Shown here: piece after piece, positions 30,801 to 39,291 of the stretch | Numbering within the stretch: position 1 is the first letter of the stretch | Layout: the number at the start of each line of letters is the position of its first letter | Assembly: GCF_030687295.1 (NCBI RefSeq) | Contig: NZ_CP117425.1 | Coordinates: forward strand, 4,158,001-4,222,000 | Reading direction: 5' to 3' | DNA: 64,000 nucleotides | From: Pseudomonas beijingensis | Lineage (GTDB): Bacteria; Pseudomonadota; Gammaproteobacteria; Pseudomonadales; Pseudomonadaceae | Notes under the pieces: model-generated | Told to the model about the DNA's origin: nothing | Seen by the model: only the letters and a program-made list of their open reading frames with translations | The model's database searches: none | Position numbers and translations under genes: made by a program

Positions 30801-31284
30801 ATTGGACCTGACGCTGTTCAGCACCTCCAATCAATTCTGCTGGACGTTGGCAAGTTGCGTGAACATTACCAAGCAACAGCTGAGCAACGTGACACCCTCC
30901 GGGCCATGGGGATCTTTAGCGGTCTGGCGCATCGTGTTGGATAATTTCTTCGTGTTGCTATACGCAATTACCTTGCTGCTAGGCTACAAAGTCGGGTGCG
31001 CGAAACGTTGGTGGATCTGGGTGTTGATTGTTGTCCCGCTAGTCACCGGATTGAGCGACTACGCTGAAAACTTCACGTTGTTGTCGCTGCTCGGTGGCCA
31101 TAGCATCACGGACATGAGCGATGTGCTGGGGCTGTTTACGCTGGTGAAGTTTTGGGGATTTGCGCTCAGTGTTGCTGTACTGGCAGGGCTGGCACCGAGT
31201 ATCAAGCGTGCTTTTGCCGCACGCTGGGATTTGTCGAATACGGAGGACCAAACAAATAATCTTGTGAATATTGCTCGAGAGTGA
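27860..31284 (+). pseudogene. Large membrane patatin-like phospholipase with a frameshift
   Basis: From the ATG at 27860 the frame encodes a patatin domain start: oxyanion loop IGLAFSGGGIRSATFCLGVL and nucleophile Ser98 in LSTVSGGGYIGSWL. About ten membrane helices (~165-560) follow, then the dyad Asp763 in YLSDGGHFDNLGLYELVRRR. At about 30350-30375 the frame shifts. After LCYAPKG the homologous text FITGTIHYDAQTNGTLVLIK continues in another frame to 31284, with about four more helices. Adding one G to the GGG in CCCAAGGGTT restores one protein of about 1140 residues. It may be a real mutation or a sequence error. The first frame alone ends at 30418. Confidence 0.8.
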
Positions 31285-31381
31285 GGAGGGCGCCGCAGCG
31301 CATCCGCAGCGTTATTGCGGGGACTGATCGGGTTCTGGATGCGCACTTATTGAGTGCAGGGCCTGCGGTGAGACCGCCTTG

Positions 31382-32089
31382 TCATGCTCTGGCCTTGATC
31401 CTCAAATAATGGTGAAGCCATTCCACCAAATCGTCGAAGTCCTTAAGATCGAGTTCAATCGCATGTCGCTTGCCATAGCGGTGAGCATCCCTTGTGAAAT
31501 GGGTAGTCGTCACCAGAATTGCTTTGTTCGCTCCTTGATCAATCTTGGTCGCGTGCAGGTGCTTCACGACGTCGAGCCGAATCGGATTTTTCGGATCAGG
31601 TCGCTTGCATTCGATTAGGAACCGCTGGCTGATAAAGTCCCGGCTCGTCACCGCGATCAGATCAAATCCACCATCACGGGTTTGTTTGGTCAGCTCGACC
31701 TCGTATCCAAATCCTTTGAAGAGCTCTGCCACAAACTCTTCAAAGAGCCGCCGATCCATCGTCTTTAGATGGTGAGGATGGTTAGCAAAATACTCGACCG
31801 CCTGTAGGGTTACTCTGGATGCGATCGACATGAACGTGACTGATGCTTCTGCGTCATCAGCATCTTGAACTTCGAATGTCACGTCGAGTAACTGTGCTTC
31901 TATACACTCGGTTTTATGAGGGCGTGACACAGAAACCCGGAAATGTGGTCTGTTAGGCCCGGTCGCTCCGACGAAAAACACGGGGGTGCCGCAAGTCGGA
32001 CAGCAGAAGCTCATGCGCCCTGGCGGAGCCATGATGAGAGCCTCCGCCGCGCTGATGAGCGTACCGTCCTTGGTCTTGGCGAGATGCAT
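31382..32089 (-). CDS. Mrr-type restriction endonuclease with CoiA-like zinc N-terminus
   Basis: A 235-residue protein. Residues ~25-66 hold a possible zinc site (FCCPTCG ... RPHFRVSVSRPHKTECIE), like the N-terminal segment of CoiA-type nucleases. Residues ~110-230 are an Mrr-catalytic PD-(D/E)XK domain: FEEFVAELFKGFGYEVEL, then DGGFDLIAV (catalytic Asp) and FLIECKRPDPK (ExK). Such proteins cut DNA, often modified DNA; no methyltransferase lies beside it. The ATG at 32089 follows AAGGA; an ATG 10 codons earlier is possible. Convergent with the patatin gene. Confidence 0.78.
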   Translation of the reverse strand: MHLAKTKDGTLISAAEALIMAPPGRMSFCCPTCGTPVFFVGATGPNRPHFRVSVSRPHKTECIEAQLLDVTFEVQDADDAEASVTFMSIASRVTLQAVEYFANHPHHLKTMDRRLFEEFVAELFKGFGYEVELTKQTRDGGFDLIAVTSRDFISQRFLIECKRPDPKNPIRLDVVKHLHATKIDQGANKAILVTTTHFTRDAHRYGKRHAIELDLKDFDDLVEWLHHYLRIKARA

Positions 32090-32119
32090 CGAGTGCCGTC
32101 CTTGAAAAATTATTGGCAT

Positions 32120-32572
32120 CGCAATTGGTTTTTCACGCGATGCTTAGTCGCGGCTGGGTAGAAACGATTATTTTGCCACCGGACGGTCATAGCGTTCAAA
32201 TGTGCGTCAGCGTGCCTACACAGAGACGTAGACGTCCTTATAAATATCCGGATAAACGATTGGTGATGGCTCAGAGATTGACGCTCAGAAACCAGCTCCA
32301 AGGCAGTGACTTCTATGAGGCGCATTTTCAAATGATAAGAGGCCTCTATACGTGGGCTGGGCGTTAACTGAGTTAGGCCGTTGCTACACATAATGTATAT
32401 TATGTTAAACGAGGTGTTTATGGTTGCGTTATGAGTAATCGCACGGCAACTCACCCGCCAACCGCACTGCCGGCTGCTCCCCCAGGCTTTCCGCAATCTC
32501 TATGGTCTTTTGGAGTGGGACTTCATCCAGTGCATCTCAAGGCATGAATCCGCGGACAAACCACCGCAAGTT
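32120..32572. other. Gene-poor, AT-richer stretch between two minus-strand genes
   Basis: About 450 bases with no convincing gene. A short frame (32113-32367) has no recognisable features. A perfect inverted repeat, ACATAAT-GTAT-ATTATGT, lies at 32388-32405, followed by GAGGTGTTT and an ATG whose frame closes after four codons. The composition is AT-richer than its neighbours, which suggests decayed or acquired DNA. Confidence 0.5.
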
Positions 32573-33343
32573 TCAACTCGTCGCAGAGAACAGCGCAAAC
32601 AACTGACTGCGAAAGTGAATCCCGAGTCGATCAAACGCCCGATTACGGTAGGTTTTCACAGTGCTTTCCTTTATTGCCAAATCAGCCGCGATCCCTGCAT
32701 GAGTCATTCCTCGAAGTAATCGGCTGCAGATATTCAACTCTTGCGTCGTGAGGTCAGGACAACGCTGGAGCAATTGCTGGTGGTGATCGACTGTACCGCT
32801 CAATCCGGTAAGCGCCAGATGACCACGCAGTAATTGCAATAACGAAGGGCTGAGCGACTCGCACATCTCCAGCTCACCATCGCTGAAGAACCCCTGATCG
32901 CGGTGTCGGTAGAGATTGAACAACACCGGCCGCGCTTGTTCGTCCAGATACAGGCTCGATAGCCTCTCAATCATGCCATTGCGCTGATAGATCGACTCTC
33001 GATACGGCATAAAGCGGATATCCTGGGCCAGCAGATGGCCAACTTGGCCAGGGGCGGCAAGTAACGGCTCGAACAAAGGGTCGTGCCGATAGTAGCGCTC
33101 GATATAGGCCTGACCGCAACGCAACACCAGACTGGCGTCCGGGTGCCGGGTGCCGAAAGACAGCAATTGCGGTCGCTCGCCATCCATACGCAGAACTGAA
33201 AAATGCTGACAGTTCGCCCATTGGCCAAGGTAGTCCAGCAGCGCAACGGGAAATTCCGGCGTGCCCAAACGACTGGTCAACTCCGCGAAATGACGGACTC
33301 CTTGGGGCAAGGTCGAAACCTGCGGGGTACTGAGACGGATCAT
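32573..33343 (-). CDS. LuxR-type regulator (solo)
   Basis: A 256-residue protein with a C-terminal LuxR/GerE HTH (~190-250: LTTQELNICSRLLRGMTHAG ... AIKESTVKTYRNRAFDRLGI). The N-terminal ~180 residues are a sensor-like region without clear acyl-homoserine-lactone features. It is divergent from the VanB/Rieske pair at 33803; two matching inverted repeats in the gap (33443 and 33683) are good candidates for its binding sites. Likely an activator of the oxygenase genes in response to their substrate (inference). Confidence 0.87.
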   Translation of the reverse strand: MIRLSTPQVSTLPQGVRHFAELTSRLGTPEFPVALLDYLGQWANCQHFSVLRMDGERPQLLSFGTRHPDASLVLRCGQAYIERYYRHDPLFEPLLAAPGQVGHLLAQDIRFMPYRESIYQRNGMIERLSSLYLDEQARPVLFNLYRHRDQGFFSDGELEMCESLSPSLLQLLRGHLALTGLSGTVDHHQQLLQRCPDLTTQELNICSRLLRGMTHAGIAADLAIKESTVKTYRNRAFDRLGIHFRSQLFALFSATS

Positions 33344-33442
33344 GGCGATTGCCTGATATTTATTATTGTCAGGTGTTAGGTCTACTGGAAAAAAGCCAGA
33401 TAGTTAATTTGTTAACCAATAGCATGCCGACAATCATCGTGC

Positions 33443-33702
33443 CTGTCCACCTCCCGGAGGACAGCTTCGTCCTGCAGGCCCAGTAAGCTGATAAGGACAA
33501 CAACAATAACTGGGATTGCCGATGAACCGTCACCCATCTGAGCGTGCGTCTCCCCTTCCCCCTCGACGTAGCTAGATCCCACGACGACTAACGCCACGTA
33601 TGGCCTCTCTCAACCAGCCGAAATACAACGCCCGGACCGATCACCGTAGTTATCTCCAGACGCATCTAACTCGACAGTCCACCTGTCCTCCTCTGGGAGG
33701 AC
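33443..33702. promoter_or_regulatory. Pair of 20-base inverted-repeat operators 240 bases apart
   Basis: CTGTCCACCTCCCGGAGGAC at 33443-33462 and CTGTCCTCCTCTGGGAGGAC at 33683-33702 agree at 17 of 20 positions. The second is a perfect inverted repeat, GTCCTCC-TCTG-GGAGGAC. Site 1 lies 100 bases upstream of the LuxR gene start, site 2 lies 101 bases upstream of the reductase start. The 459-base gap contains no convincing gene. Confidence 0.65.
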
Positions 33703-33802
33703 TGCAAGCAATACCCATGCTACGTAAGCTTATTCAGGTCAGACAGCCGGCAGGCGGCGCATTCATTGCGTTCGCGGCCAAGTACCTCAGGACCCTATAA
33801 CA

Positions 33803-34771
33803 ATGACCCAGCCCAGCCTGAATTTACGAGTCACCCAATTCGTGGCGGAAGCCAAAGAGGTGGCCCTGATAGAACTACAAGCCCCCGACGCTCGGGAGCT
33901 ACCGATCTTCACGCCTGGAGCGCACCTCGAAGTGCGCCTGGAAAACGGTCAAATTCGACATTACTCGCTGCTCAACGATTCCAGCGAGCGCCATCGCTAT
34001 GTCATTGCGGTCGGCTTGGCTCCGGCCAGTCGCGGCGGATCGCGCTTAATTCACGCGAAAGTACGCCAGGGTGATGTGCTTCAGGTCAGCGCTCCGCGCA
34101 ACAATTTCCCTTTGGATGCCAACGCCAAGCGTTATTGTTTTGTGGCCGGTGGCATTGGTATCACCCCCATCCTGGCGATGATCCGCTGGTGCATGGCCCA
34201 GGGTAAGAACTGGCGACTTTTTTATACTGTACGTAACCGCCAACGGGCTGCGTTCTACGAAACGCTGCTGGCTCTGGACTCGGAACGAGTGCACTTTCAC
34301 TTCAACGATGAGTGCGCCGGTCAGTTCCTAAATATCGAGTCGCTCGTCAGTTCGCTGCAGGACGACGAACATGTCTACTGCTGTGGCCCTGCCCCCCTGA
34401 TGCAGGCAGTCAAGGCCGCCACCGCAGACATTCCGGCGCCGCGTATTCACTTTGAGTGGTTCTCGGCCCCCGAACCTGCCAGTGACGCGACTCCGCAAGC
34501 ACTCGATTGCTTCAGCGTAACGCTGCAACGCAGTGGCCTGGATATTGAGGTAGGCCCAGATCAGAGCATTCTCGAAGCGTTGGAAGCCCATGGCATCGAC
34601 GTACCGTTCTCCTGTCGCTCCGGTATTTGCGGTACTTGCGAAACCACGATTTGCAGCGGAGTACCCGATCACCGTGATTACGTTCTCTCCGACGCCGAGC
34701 AGGCGAGCGGTGAAACCCTGATGATTTGTGTGTCCCGCGCGCGCACCGAGTCGTTGGTGTTGGACCTGTAA
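33803..34771 (+). CDS. VanB-type oxidoreductase (FMN/NAD and 2Fe-2S)
   Basis: A 322-residue phthalate-dioxygenase-reductase type protein. A flavin-binding barrel (FTPGAHLEVRLENGQIRHYSL) comes first, then an NAD-binding domain (FVAGGIGITPILAMIRWC; CCGPAPLM), and a C-terminal plant-type ferredoxin domain with the cluster cysteines in CRSGICGTCETTICSG. It passes electrons from NADH to the Rieske oxygenase encoded 25 bases downstream. Divergent from the LuxR regulator. Confidence 0.93.
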   Translation: MTQPSLNLRVTQFVAEAKEVALIELQAPDARELPIFTPGAHLEVRLENGQIRHYSLLNDSSERHRYVIAVGLAPASRGGSRLIHAKVRQGDVLQVSAPRNNFPLDANAKRYCFVAGGIGITPILAMIRWCMAQGKNWRLFYTVRNRQRAAFYETLLALDSERVHFHFNDECAGQFLNIESLVSSLQDDEHVYCCGPAPLMQAVKAATADIPAPRIHFEWFSAPEPASDATPQALDCFSVTLQRSGLDIEVGPDQSILEALEAHGIDVPFSCRSGICGTCETTICSGVPDHRDYVLSDAEQASGETLMICVSRARTESLVLDL

Positions 34772-34796
34772 ACCCTGAATAACAAGGAGCCTATCC

Positions 34797-35906
34797 ATGA
34801 GCCTGCCTGTCAATAACATCATTGCCAATTCGCGCAAAGCCATGAGTCCACTTGCTACCCGCGACACCCCGTTCATCTTTAACGAATGGTACGTAGCCGC
34901 TTTCGGTAACGAAGTTACACGGGAGTTGCTATCGCGAAAACTGCTCGGCAAGCGCGTAGTGTTGTATCGCAGCGAAACCGGCAAAGCCATTGCACTTGAA
35001 GATCGCTGCGCTCATCGTTCCTATCCGCTTTCACGTGGTCATCTAGAGGGTGATGTCCTGGTCTGCGGCTATCACGGCTTTCGGTATGACACTCAAGGCA
35101 ACCTGATTAACGTGCCTTCACAGCGTAGCTGCCCTCGGGGTATCGGTGTGCGCGAATACCCCCTGCTTGAGCAAGGCTCACTATTGTGGATCTGGATGGG
35201 TGATCCAGAACTTGCAGACTCCAGACGCCCTCCTGAATTGGCTTGGACCGAGACACCCGACTGGGAGTGTTCCTCAGGCTATTTCCATCACCCAGGCAAT
35301 TACGTCAGCATGCATGAAAATCTGATGGACCTGACCCATCTAACCTTCCTGCACGCCGCCACTATTGGCACGCCAGATTATGCCAGCGCCCCGTACGAAC
35401 TTGATCTCAAAGAGGGACATTACAAATTGATGCGCAATGTAGTGCCCACCACCCTGTCTCCGGTATGGGCCAAAACGACTGGCCTGGACGATTGCAGTAC
35501 CGCTGCACGCATCGCTACTTCCGAGTTCCTGTCACCCGGGCTGCATCAAGTCAGCGTCACATTCTACGACTCGGCGATAGCGCCGTTAAATCGCAAGGAG
35601 TTTCACATCCGCACGGCCCATATTCTGACCCCGGAAACTCACAGCACCATGCATTACTTCATTGTCCACGGTCGTGACTTCGCCCAGGATGACCGGGCGG
35701 TTGGTGAGTTCATGCATGAACAACTGTTCGCCGCCTTCAATGAGGATGTTGAGGGCTTGGGCGCGTTGGAGGCTGTACTCGGTGATGTAGATGACCACAC
35801 CTACGAAATATCTGTTGCCAGTGATGCCCCTGCCGTCGCCATGCGCCGCTACCTTAAAAAACGTGCCGACGACGAAGCCAACGAAGCGCTCAACCGCAAC
35901 GCATAA
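34797..35906 (+). CDS. Rieske non-haem iron oxygenase (VanA-like)
   Basis: A 369-residue Rieske oxygenase alpha subunit. The 2Fe-2S ligands are in RCAHRSYPLSRGHLEG and VCGYHGFRYD (CxH ... CxxH). The mononuclear iron site is in ENLMDLTHLTFLHAAT (Asp, His, His). Size and the reductase partner match the VanA/O-demethylase group, which act on aromatic acids such as vanillate; the true substrate is unknown. It forms a two-gene operon with the reductase, AAGGAG preceding the start. Confidence 0.92.
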   Translation: MSLPVNNIIANSRKAMSPLATRDTPFIFNEWYVAAFGNEVTRELLSRKLLGKRVVLYRSETGKAIALEDRCAHRSYPLSRGHLEGDVLVCGYHGFRYDTQGNLINVPSQRSCPRGIGVREYPLLEQGSLLWIWMGDPELADSRRPPELAWTETPDWECSSGYFHHPGNYVSMHENLMDLTHLTFLHAATIGTPDYASAPYELDLKEGHYKLMRNVVPTTLSPVWAKTTGLDDCSTAARIATSEFLSPGLHQVSVTFYDSAIAPLNRKEFHIRTAHILTPETHSTMHYFIVHGRDFAQDDRAVGEFMHEQLFAAFNEDVEGLGALEAVLGDVDDHTYEISVASDAPAVAMRRYLKKRADDEANEALNRNA

Positions 35907-36010
35907 CCCAGCCTGTTGGCACCGAAACCGAATTGACCTGGTTGCCGGGATGCCGCCGACCCAGTCTGATTCCTCACTAACGATTGCCTGTTCTACACTG
36001 GGTGCCATTT

Positions 36011-36062
36011 GAGGTGGGTCAGTTTTAAATCGGCACGTGGGTCAGTTGGGCGTCGGCGTCAA
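36011..36062. mobile_element. Possible IS21-family terminal remnant
   Basis: GGTGGGTCAGTTTTAAATCGG and CGTGGGTCAGTTGGGCGTCGG occur in tandem, 26 bases apart. Repeated GGGTCAGTTTT...CGGC motifs are what I recall from IS21-type (istAB) ends. No transposase frame remains, so this is at most an end fragment. Confidence 0.35.
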
Positions 36063-36123
36063 CAGCGTGGTTGACGCCCTCCTTCACCAGCTCTTGCATG
36101 GGCAACCGATGAGATCAGTACCT

Positions 36124-36750
36124 CTAGATAGTCGGCACCCGGTGCAACACCGTTCGCTGAACAGGCATCTGCTGCCAAGCCAGCTGCGCCTGAACAATGT
36201 CAACCGCATCCAGCACTTTCTGCGCCCAACCCTCATCTTCCGGATGAACCACGACCACGCGAAACCCATGGTCCTCACCTTCAATCTGCACGCCTTCGGA
36301 ATCATCGACGTGCAAGTCGATATCGAACGCCGGCGGATATTTCGAGGGCGCATTCGACAGCCCATGGACCGTCAGCGCGCGGTTGTGCAGCACGCTGTTG
36401 ACCACACCCTCGACGCGGATGCCGTACAGCAACAGCCAACGGCGGATGTAGGACGGTGTGCGACCGGACGACGTGTAGACCCAGATGCTGCAGTCCTGGC
36501 GGCGCAGCTCTCGGATCAGGGAGCGTGTCCCCCTGCGCAACGGCTCACCCAGCCAACGATGAACGCAGGCCGGCAAGCGACTTTGCTCGACTTCGCAGTG
36601 GTGGAGTTGGCAGGCGAGCGTGTCATCGATATCAAACGAAATGCGTATGCGCTGCCGCCTCGACATCTGCATCGGGATGGCGCTGCGGATGGCCTGCCCT
36701 ACCCGGCTGCCGACGGTTTTGCATTTGGCGAGCGCTGAATTCCCACTCAT
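36124..36750 (-). CDS. HAD-superfamily hydrolase
   Basis: A 208-residue protein with the HAD nucleophile motif SFDIDDTLA (DxDxT) near residue 40, a Thr/Ser motif II region in IWVYTSSGRTPSYIRRW, and a motif IV acidic pair in DIDLHVDDSEGV. The first ~33 residues are basic and may not all be translated. Its ATG shares one base with the stop of the Fic-like gene upstream (TAATG), so the two are translationally coupled. Substrate unknown. Confidence 0.8.
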   Translation of the reverse strand: MSGNSALAKCKTVGSRVGQAIRSAIPMQMSRRQRIRISFDIDDTLACQLHHCEVEQSRLPACVHRWLGEPLRRGTRSLIRELRRQDCSIWVYTSSGRTPSYIRRWLLLYGIRVEGVVNSVLHNRALTVHGLSNAPSKYPPAFDIDLHVDDSEGVQIEGEDHGFRVVVVHPEDEGWAQKVLDAVDIVQAQLAWQQMPVQRTVLHRVPTI

Positions 36751-37448
36751 TAATGGCCACCTTGAGAGATGGGCAAATGCTTGCCTTTGAGAAAGAACTT
36801 CATTGGATCGGGTGCCTGTTCTTCTAAAAATGCTGCGTATTTTTTCTTGATCTTGGGCAATTCGTACAACGCCTTGACGCCATGTTTAGCAGAGTTGCGT
36901 ATGACCGATGACGGATTGAAGTAGCCCTCGGCATTTTCCAGTGTCAACACAAAAGGAGGCAACCCCGCGCGCATCAACAGGTAGCTGACGATGAGCGACC
37001 CACTGCGGTTGTTGCCTTCAATGAACAACTGCGGCTTGCTGAGAATGCGGACATAGACGCCAGCCGCACGCTTCCAGACGGACTCGCTGCGATACGCGCA
37101 ATACCAGTTGTACAAGTCCTTGATGCCTCCCTCAACGTTGTTGAAGAAATGCGCCTCGGTCGCGGCCAGGTGCTGGGCGTACTCCAAACGGCGCGCCGGG
37201 TCTCGGCCACAAAGCACCGTGGCGTTGATCTCGAGCATCAGGTTCAGTTGCTGAAGGTCGAACAGGTCAACGCCGCGGGCAACATAGTCGTCAATCAACG
37301 CGTAGCCTTCAAGCACATTGTGCAGCACCTCGTCAGTCAAGGGATCGCGCGGCTCCGTGAAGTGCCGGCTGAGCTCGATGAAGCGGTTTTGTACTTCCCG
37401 CAGTGCACGTTCAATCGCAGTCAAATCAAGGCGATGCGTAGCTGGCAT
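36750..37448 (-). CDS. Fic-like protein with degenerate active site
   Basis: A 232-residue, mostly helical protein. The segment at 140-151, QLFIEGNNRSGS, aligns with the Fic motif HxFx(D/E)GNxRxxR. Phe142, Glu144, Gly145, Asn146 and Arg148 are kept, but the catalytic His is Gln140 and the last Arg is Ser151. Fic proteins transfer AMP or other groups to target hydroxyls; without the His this one is probably not a normal AMP transferase. ATG follows AAGGAG. It lies 94 bases downstream of pstB and overlaps the HAD gene. Confidence 0.65.
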   Translation of the reverse strand: MPATHRLDLTAIERALREVQNRFIELSRHFTEPRDPLTDEVLHNVLEGYALIDDYVARGVDLFDLQQLNLMLEINATVLCGRDPARRLEYAQHLAATEAHFFNNVEGGIKDLYNWYCAYRSESVWKRAAGVYVRILSKPQLFIEGNNRSGSLIVSYLLMRAGLPPFVLTLENAEGYFNPSSVIRNSAKHGVKALYELPKIKKKYAAFLEEQAPDPMKFFLKGKHLPISQGGH

Positions 37449-37542
37449 TGGTGCTCCTTGGAAACGCTTGGTAAATGTCTACCGGATGCCGGCCAAATCC
37501 ATTTGGCTTCTGCAGGTATGCGGCCTTGACCGGAGGTGTGTC

Positions 37543-38361
37543 TTAACTGAACTTGCCGCTGATGTAATCGCCGGTCATCTGTTCACGTGGGTTGTCGAAA
37601 ATCTGCGTTGTTGGACCCATCTCAACCAGATAGCCGGTGCGCGTGCCCTGGGAAATATCCACCGAGAAGAACGCCGTGGTGTCAGCGACACGGATGGCTT
37701 GCTGCATGTTGTGGGTGACCAGCGCGATGGTGTAGTCCTTCTTCAACTCGACCATCAGCTCCTCGACCCGCCGGGTAGCGATCGGGTCGAGTGCCGAACA
37801 CGGCTCATCCAGCAGCAGGACTTCCGGCTCGGTGGCGATGGCGCGGGCGATGCACAGTCGTTGTTGCTGGCCGCCCGAGAGCGACAGGCCACTGACCTTG
37901 AGCTTGTCCTTGACTTCATCCCACAGGGCGGCACCTTGCAGCGCGTGCTTGACCCGGTCACCTATATCGCCTTTGTAGCGATTGAGGCGCAGGCCAAACG
38001 CGACGTTGTCGAAGATGCTCATCGAGAACGGGTTCGGCTGTTGAAACACCATACCGATGTAGCGACGCACGACCACCGGATCAACGCCCTTGCCGTAGAC
38101 GTCTTGCCCAAGGAAGTGCACGTGGCCTTCGAAACGGAAACCTTTCACCAGGTCATTCATTCGGTTGAGGCTGCGCAGCACGGTACTCTTGCCGCAGCCG
38201 GAAGGCCCGATGAAACCGGTGATCTTGTTTTTCTCGATAGGCACATGGCTGTCACGCACGGCCATGAAGTTGCCGTAGAAAATCTTGTCCAGTTTGCAGT
38301 CCATGACTACAGGCGCCTGGGTGACAAACGGAGCGGCTCTTTGCGCAGTGGATACGTTCAA
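37543..38361 (-). CDS. pstB: Phosphate ABC transporter ATP-binding protein
   Basis: A 272-residue ABC ATPase: Walker [10 protein letters not shown], signature LSGGQQQRL, Walker [14 protein letters not shown]-loop ALVTHNM. It powers high-affinity phosphate uptake with PstS, PstC and PstA. The frame begins at a TTG (38361) with GGGAGC upstream; the next ATG would remove about 20 residues before the conserved fold. No phoU follows, unlike the usual pstSCAB-phoU order; a Fic-like/HAD pair takes its place. Confidence 0.95.
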   Translation of the reverse strand: MNVSTAQRAAPFVTQAPVVMDCKLDKIFYGNFMAVRDSHVPIEKNKITGFIGPSGCGKSTVLRSLNRMNDLVKGFRFEGHVHFLGQDVYGKGVDPVVVRRYIGMVFQQPNPFSMSIFDNVAFGLRLNRYKGDIGDRVKHALQGAALWDEVKDKLKVSGLSLSGGQQQRLCIARAIATEPEVLLLDEPCSALDPIATRRVEELMVELKKDYTIALVTHNMQQAIRVADTTAFFSVDISQGTRTGYLVEMGPTTQIFDNPREQMTGDYISGKFS

Positions 38362-38379
38362 AATCAGATGCTCCCGTTC

Positions 38380-39291
38380 TTAGTACTTGGGCTTGCCGAA
38401 AATACGGCTGATGATATTCACGAGCAGCACGATCATCACCAGCACCAGTGAGGCCGCCCATGCGAGCTCGAGCTGGTTGTCGAAAGGCATGCCGGAGAAG
38501 TTGTAAATCAACACGGCAAGCGATGCCGTTGGGTTCATGACCTCGAGGCTACCTTGGTGGTAGATCCAGTAGTTGCTGAACAAGGCGGTGAACAACAACG
38601 GTGCTGTCTCGCCCGCGGCACGTGCCACGGCCAGCATGACGCCGGTCAGGATCGCCGGCATGCCGGTGGGCAAGACGATTTTCCAGATCACCTGCGAGCG
38701 GGTGCAGCCCATGCCATAGGCGGCATCCTTCATGATCTTGGGCACCATCCGCATCGATTCTTCCGCCGTCAGCACGACGATAGGCAGCATCAGGACTGCC
38801 AGCGCGACGCCACCGGCCGGTGCCGAATAAGTGCCGGTGGTCATCACCACCAGGGCGTAGGCGAACACCCCGGCCAGAATCGAAGGCAGCCCCGTGAGCA
38901 TCTTGGCGGCAAAGCGCGCAGCGTTCGCCAGCTTGCTGTCCGGCCCCAGTTCAGCCAGGAAGATCGCCGCCATGATGCCAACCGGCACCGCGATAGCCGC
39001 CGCGATACCCACCATCACGAAGGTACCTGCCATTGCGTTGCCGAAGCCCCCGCCCATCTCGAAGCCAGTCGGCGGCAGCTCGGTAAAGACTTCCAGGTTC
39101 AGGCGAGCGCCGCCACGGGTGATCAGCATGTAGAGCACGGAAATCAACGGCACGCTGGCCAGCAGCGCGCCGCCCCAGACCAGGGTGGTCAAGATCAGGC
39201 TGCGCAGGGCGCGGCCTTCGAACTTGCGCTGCAGGCTGGGCATCGCGCCTGCTGGAGACGTCAAGTCTGTTGCAGCAGTCAGATCAGTCAT
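38380..39291 (-). CDS. pstA: Phosphate ABC transporter permease PstA
   Basis: A 303-residue inner-membrane permease with about six helices and the coupling EAA-type loop AAYGMGCTRSQVIWKIVLPTGMPAI. Hydrophilic start MTDLTAATDLTSPAGAMPSL. The ATG at 39291 shares a base with the pstC stop (TGATG); a GTG one codon earlier is possible. Forms the phosphate channel with PstC. Confidence 0.95.
   Translation of the reverse strand: MTDLTAATDLTSPAGAMPSLQRKFEGRALRSLILTTLVWGGALLASVPLISVLYMLITRGGARLNLEVFTELPPTGFEMGGGFGNAMAGTFVMVGIAAAIAVPVGIMAAIFLAELGPDSKLANAARFAAKMLTGLPSILAGVFAYALVVMTTGTYSAPAGGVALAVLMLPIVVLTAEESMRMVPKIMKDAAYGMGCTRSQVIWKIVLPTGMPAILTGVMLAVARAAGETAPLLFTALFSNYWIYHQGSLEVMNPTASLAVLIYNFSGMPFDNQLELAWAASLVLVMIVLLVNIISRIFGKPKY

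Noticed and set aside
32113..32367. 84-codon frame upstream of the Mrr-type gene
   Set aside because: No ribosome site, no motif and no coding-like pattern; it overlaps the 5' end of the Mrr frame.
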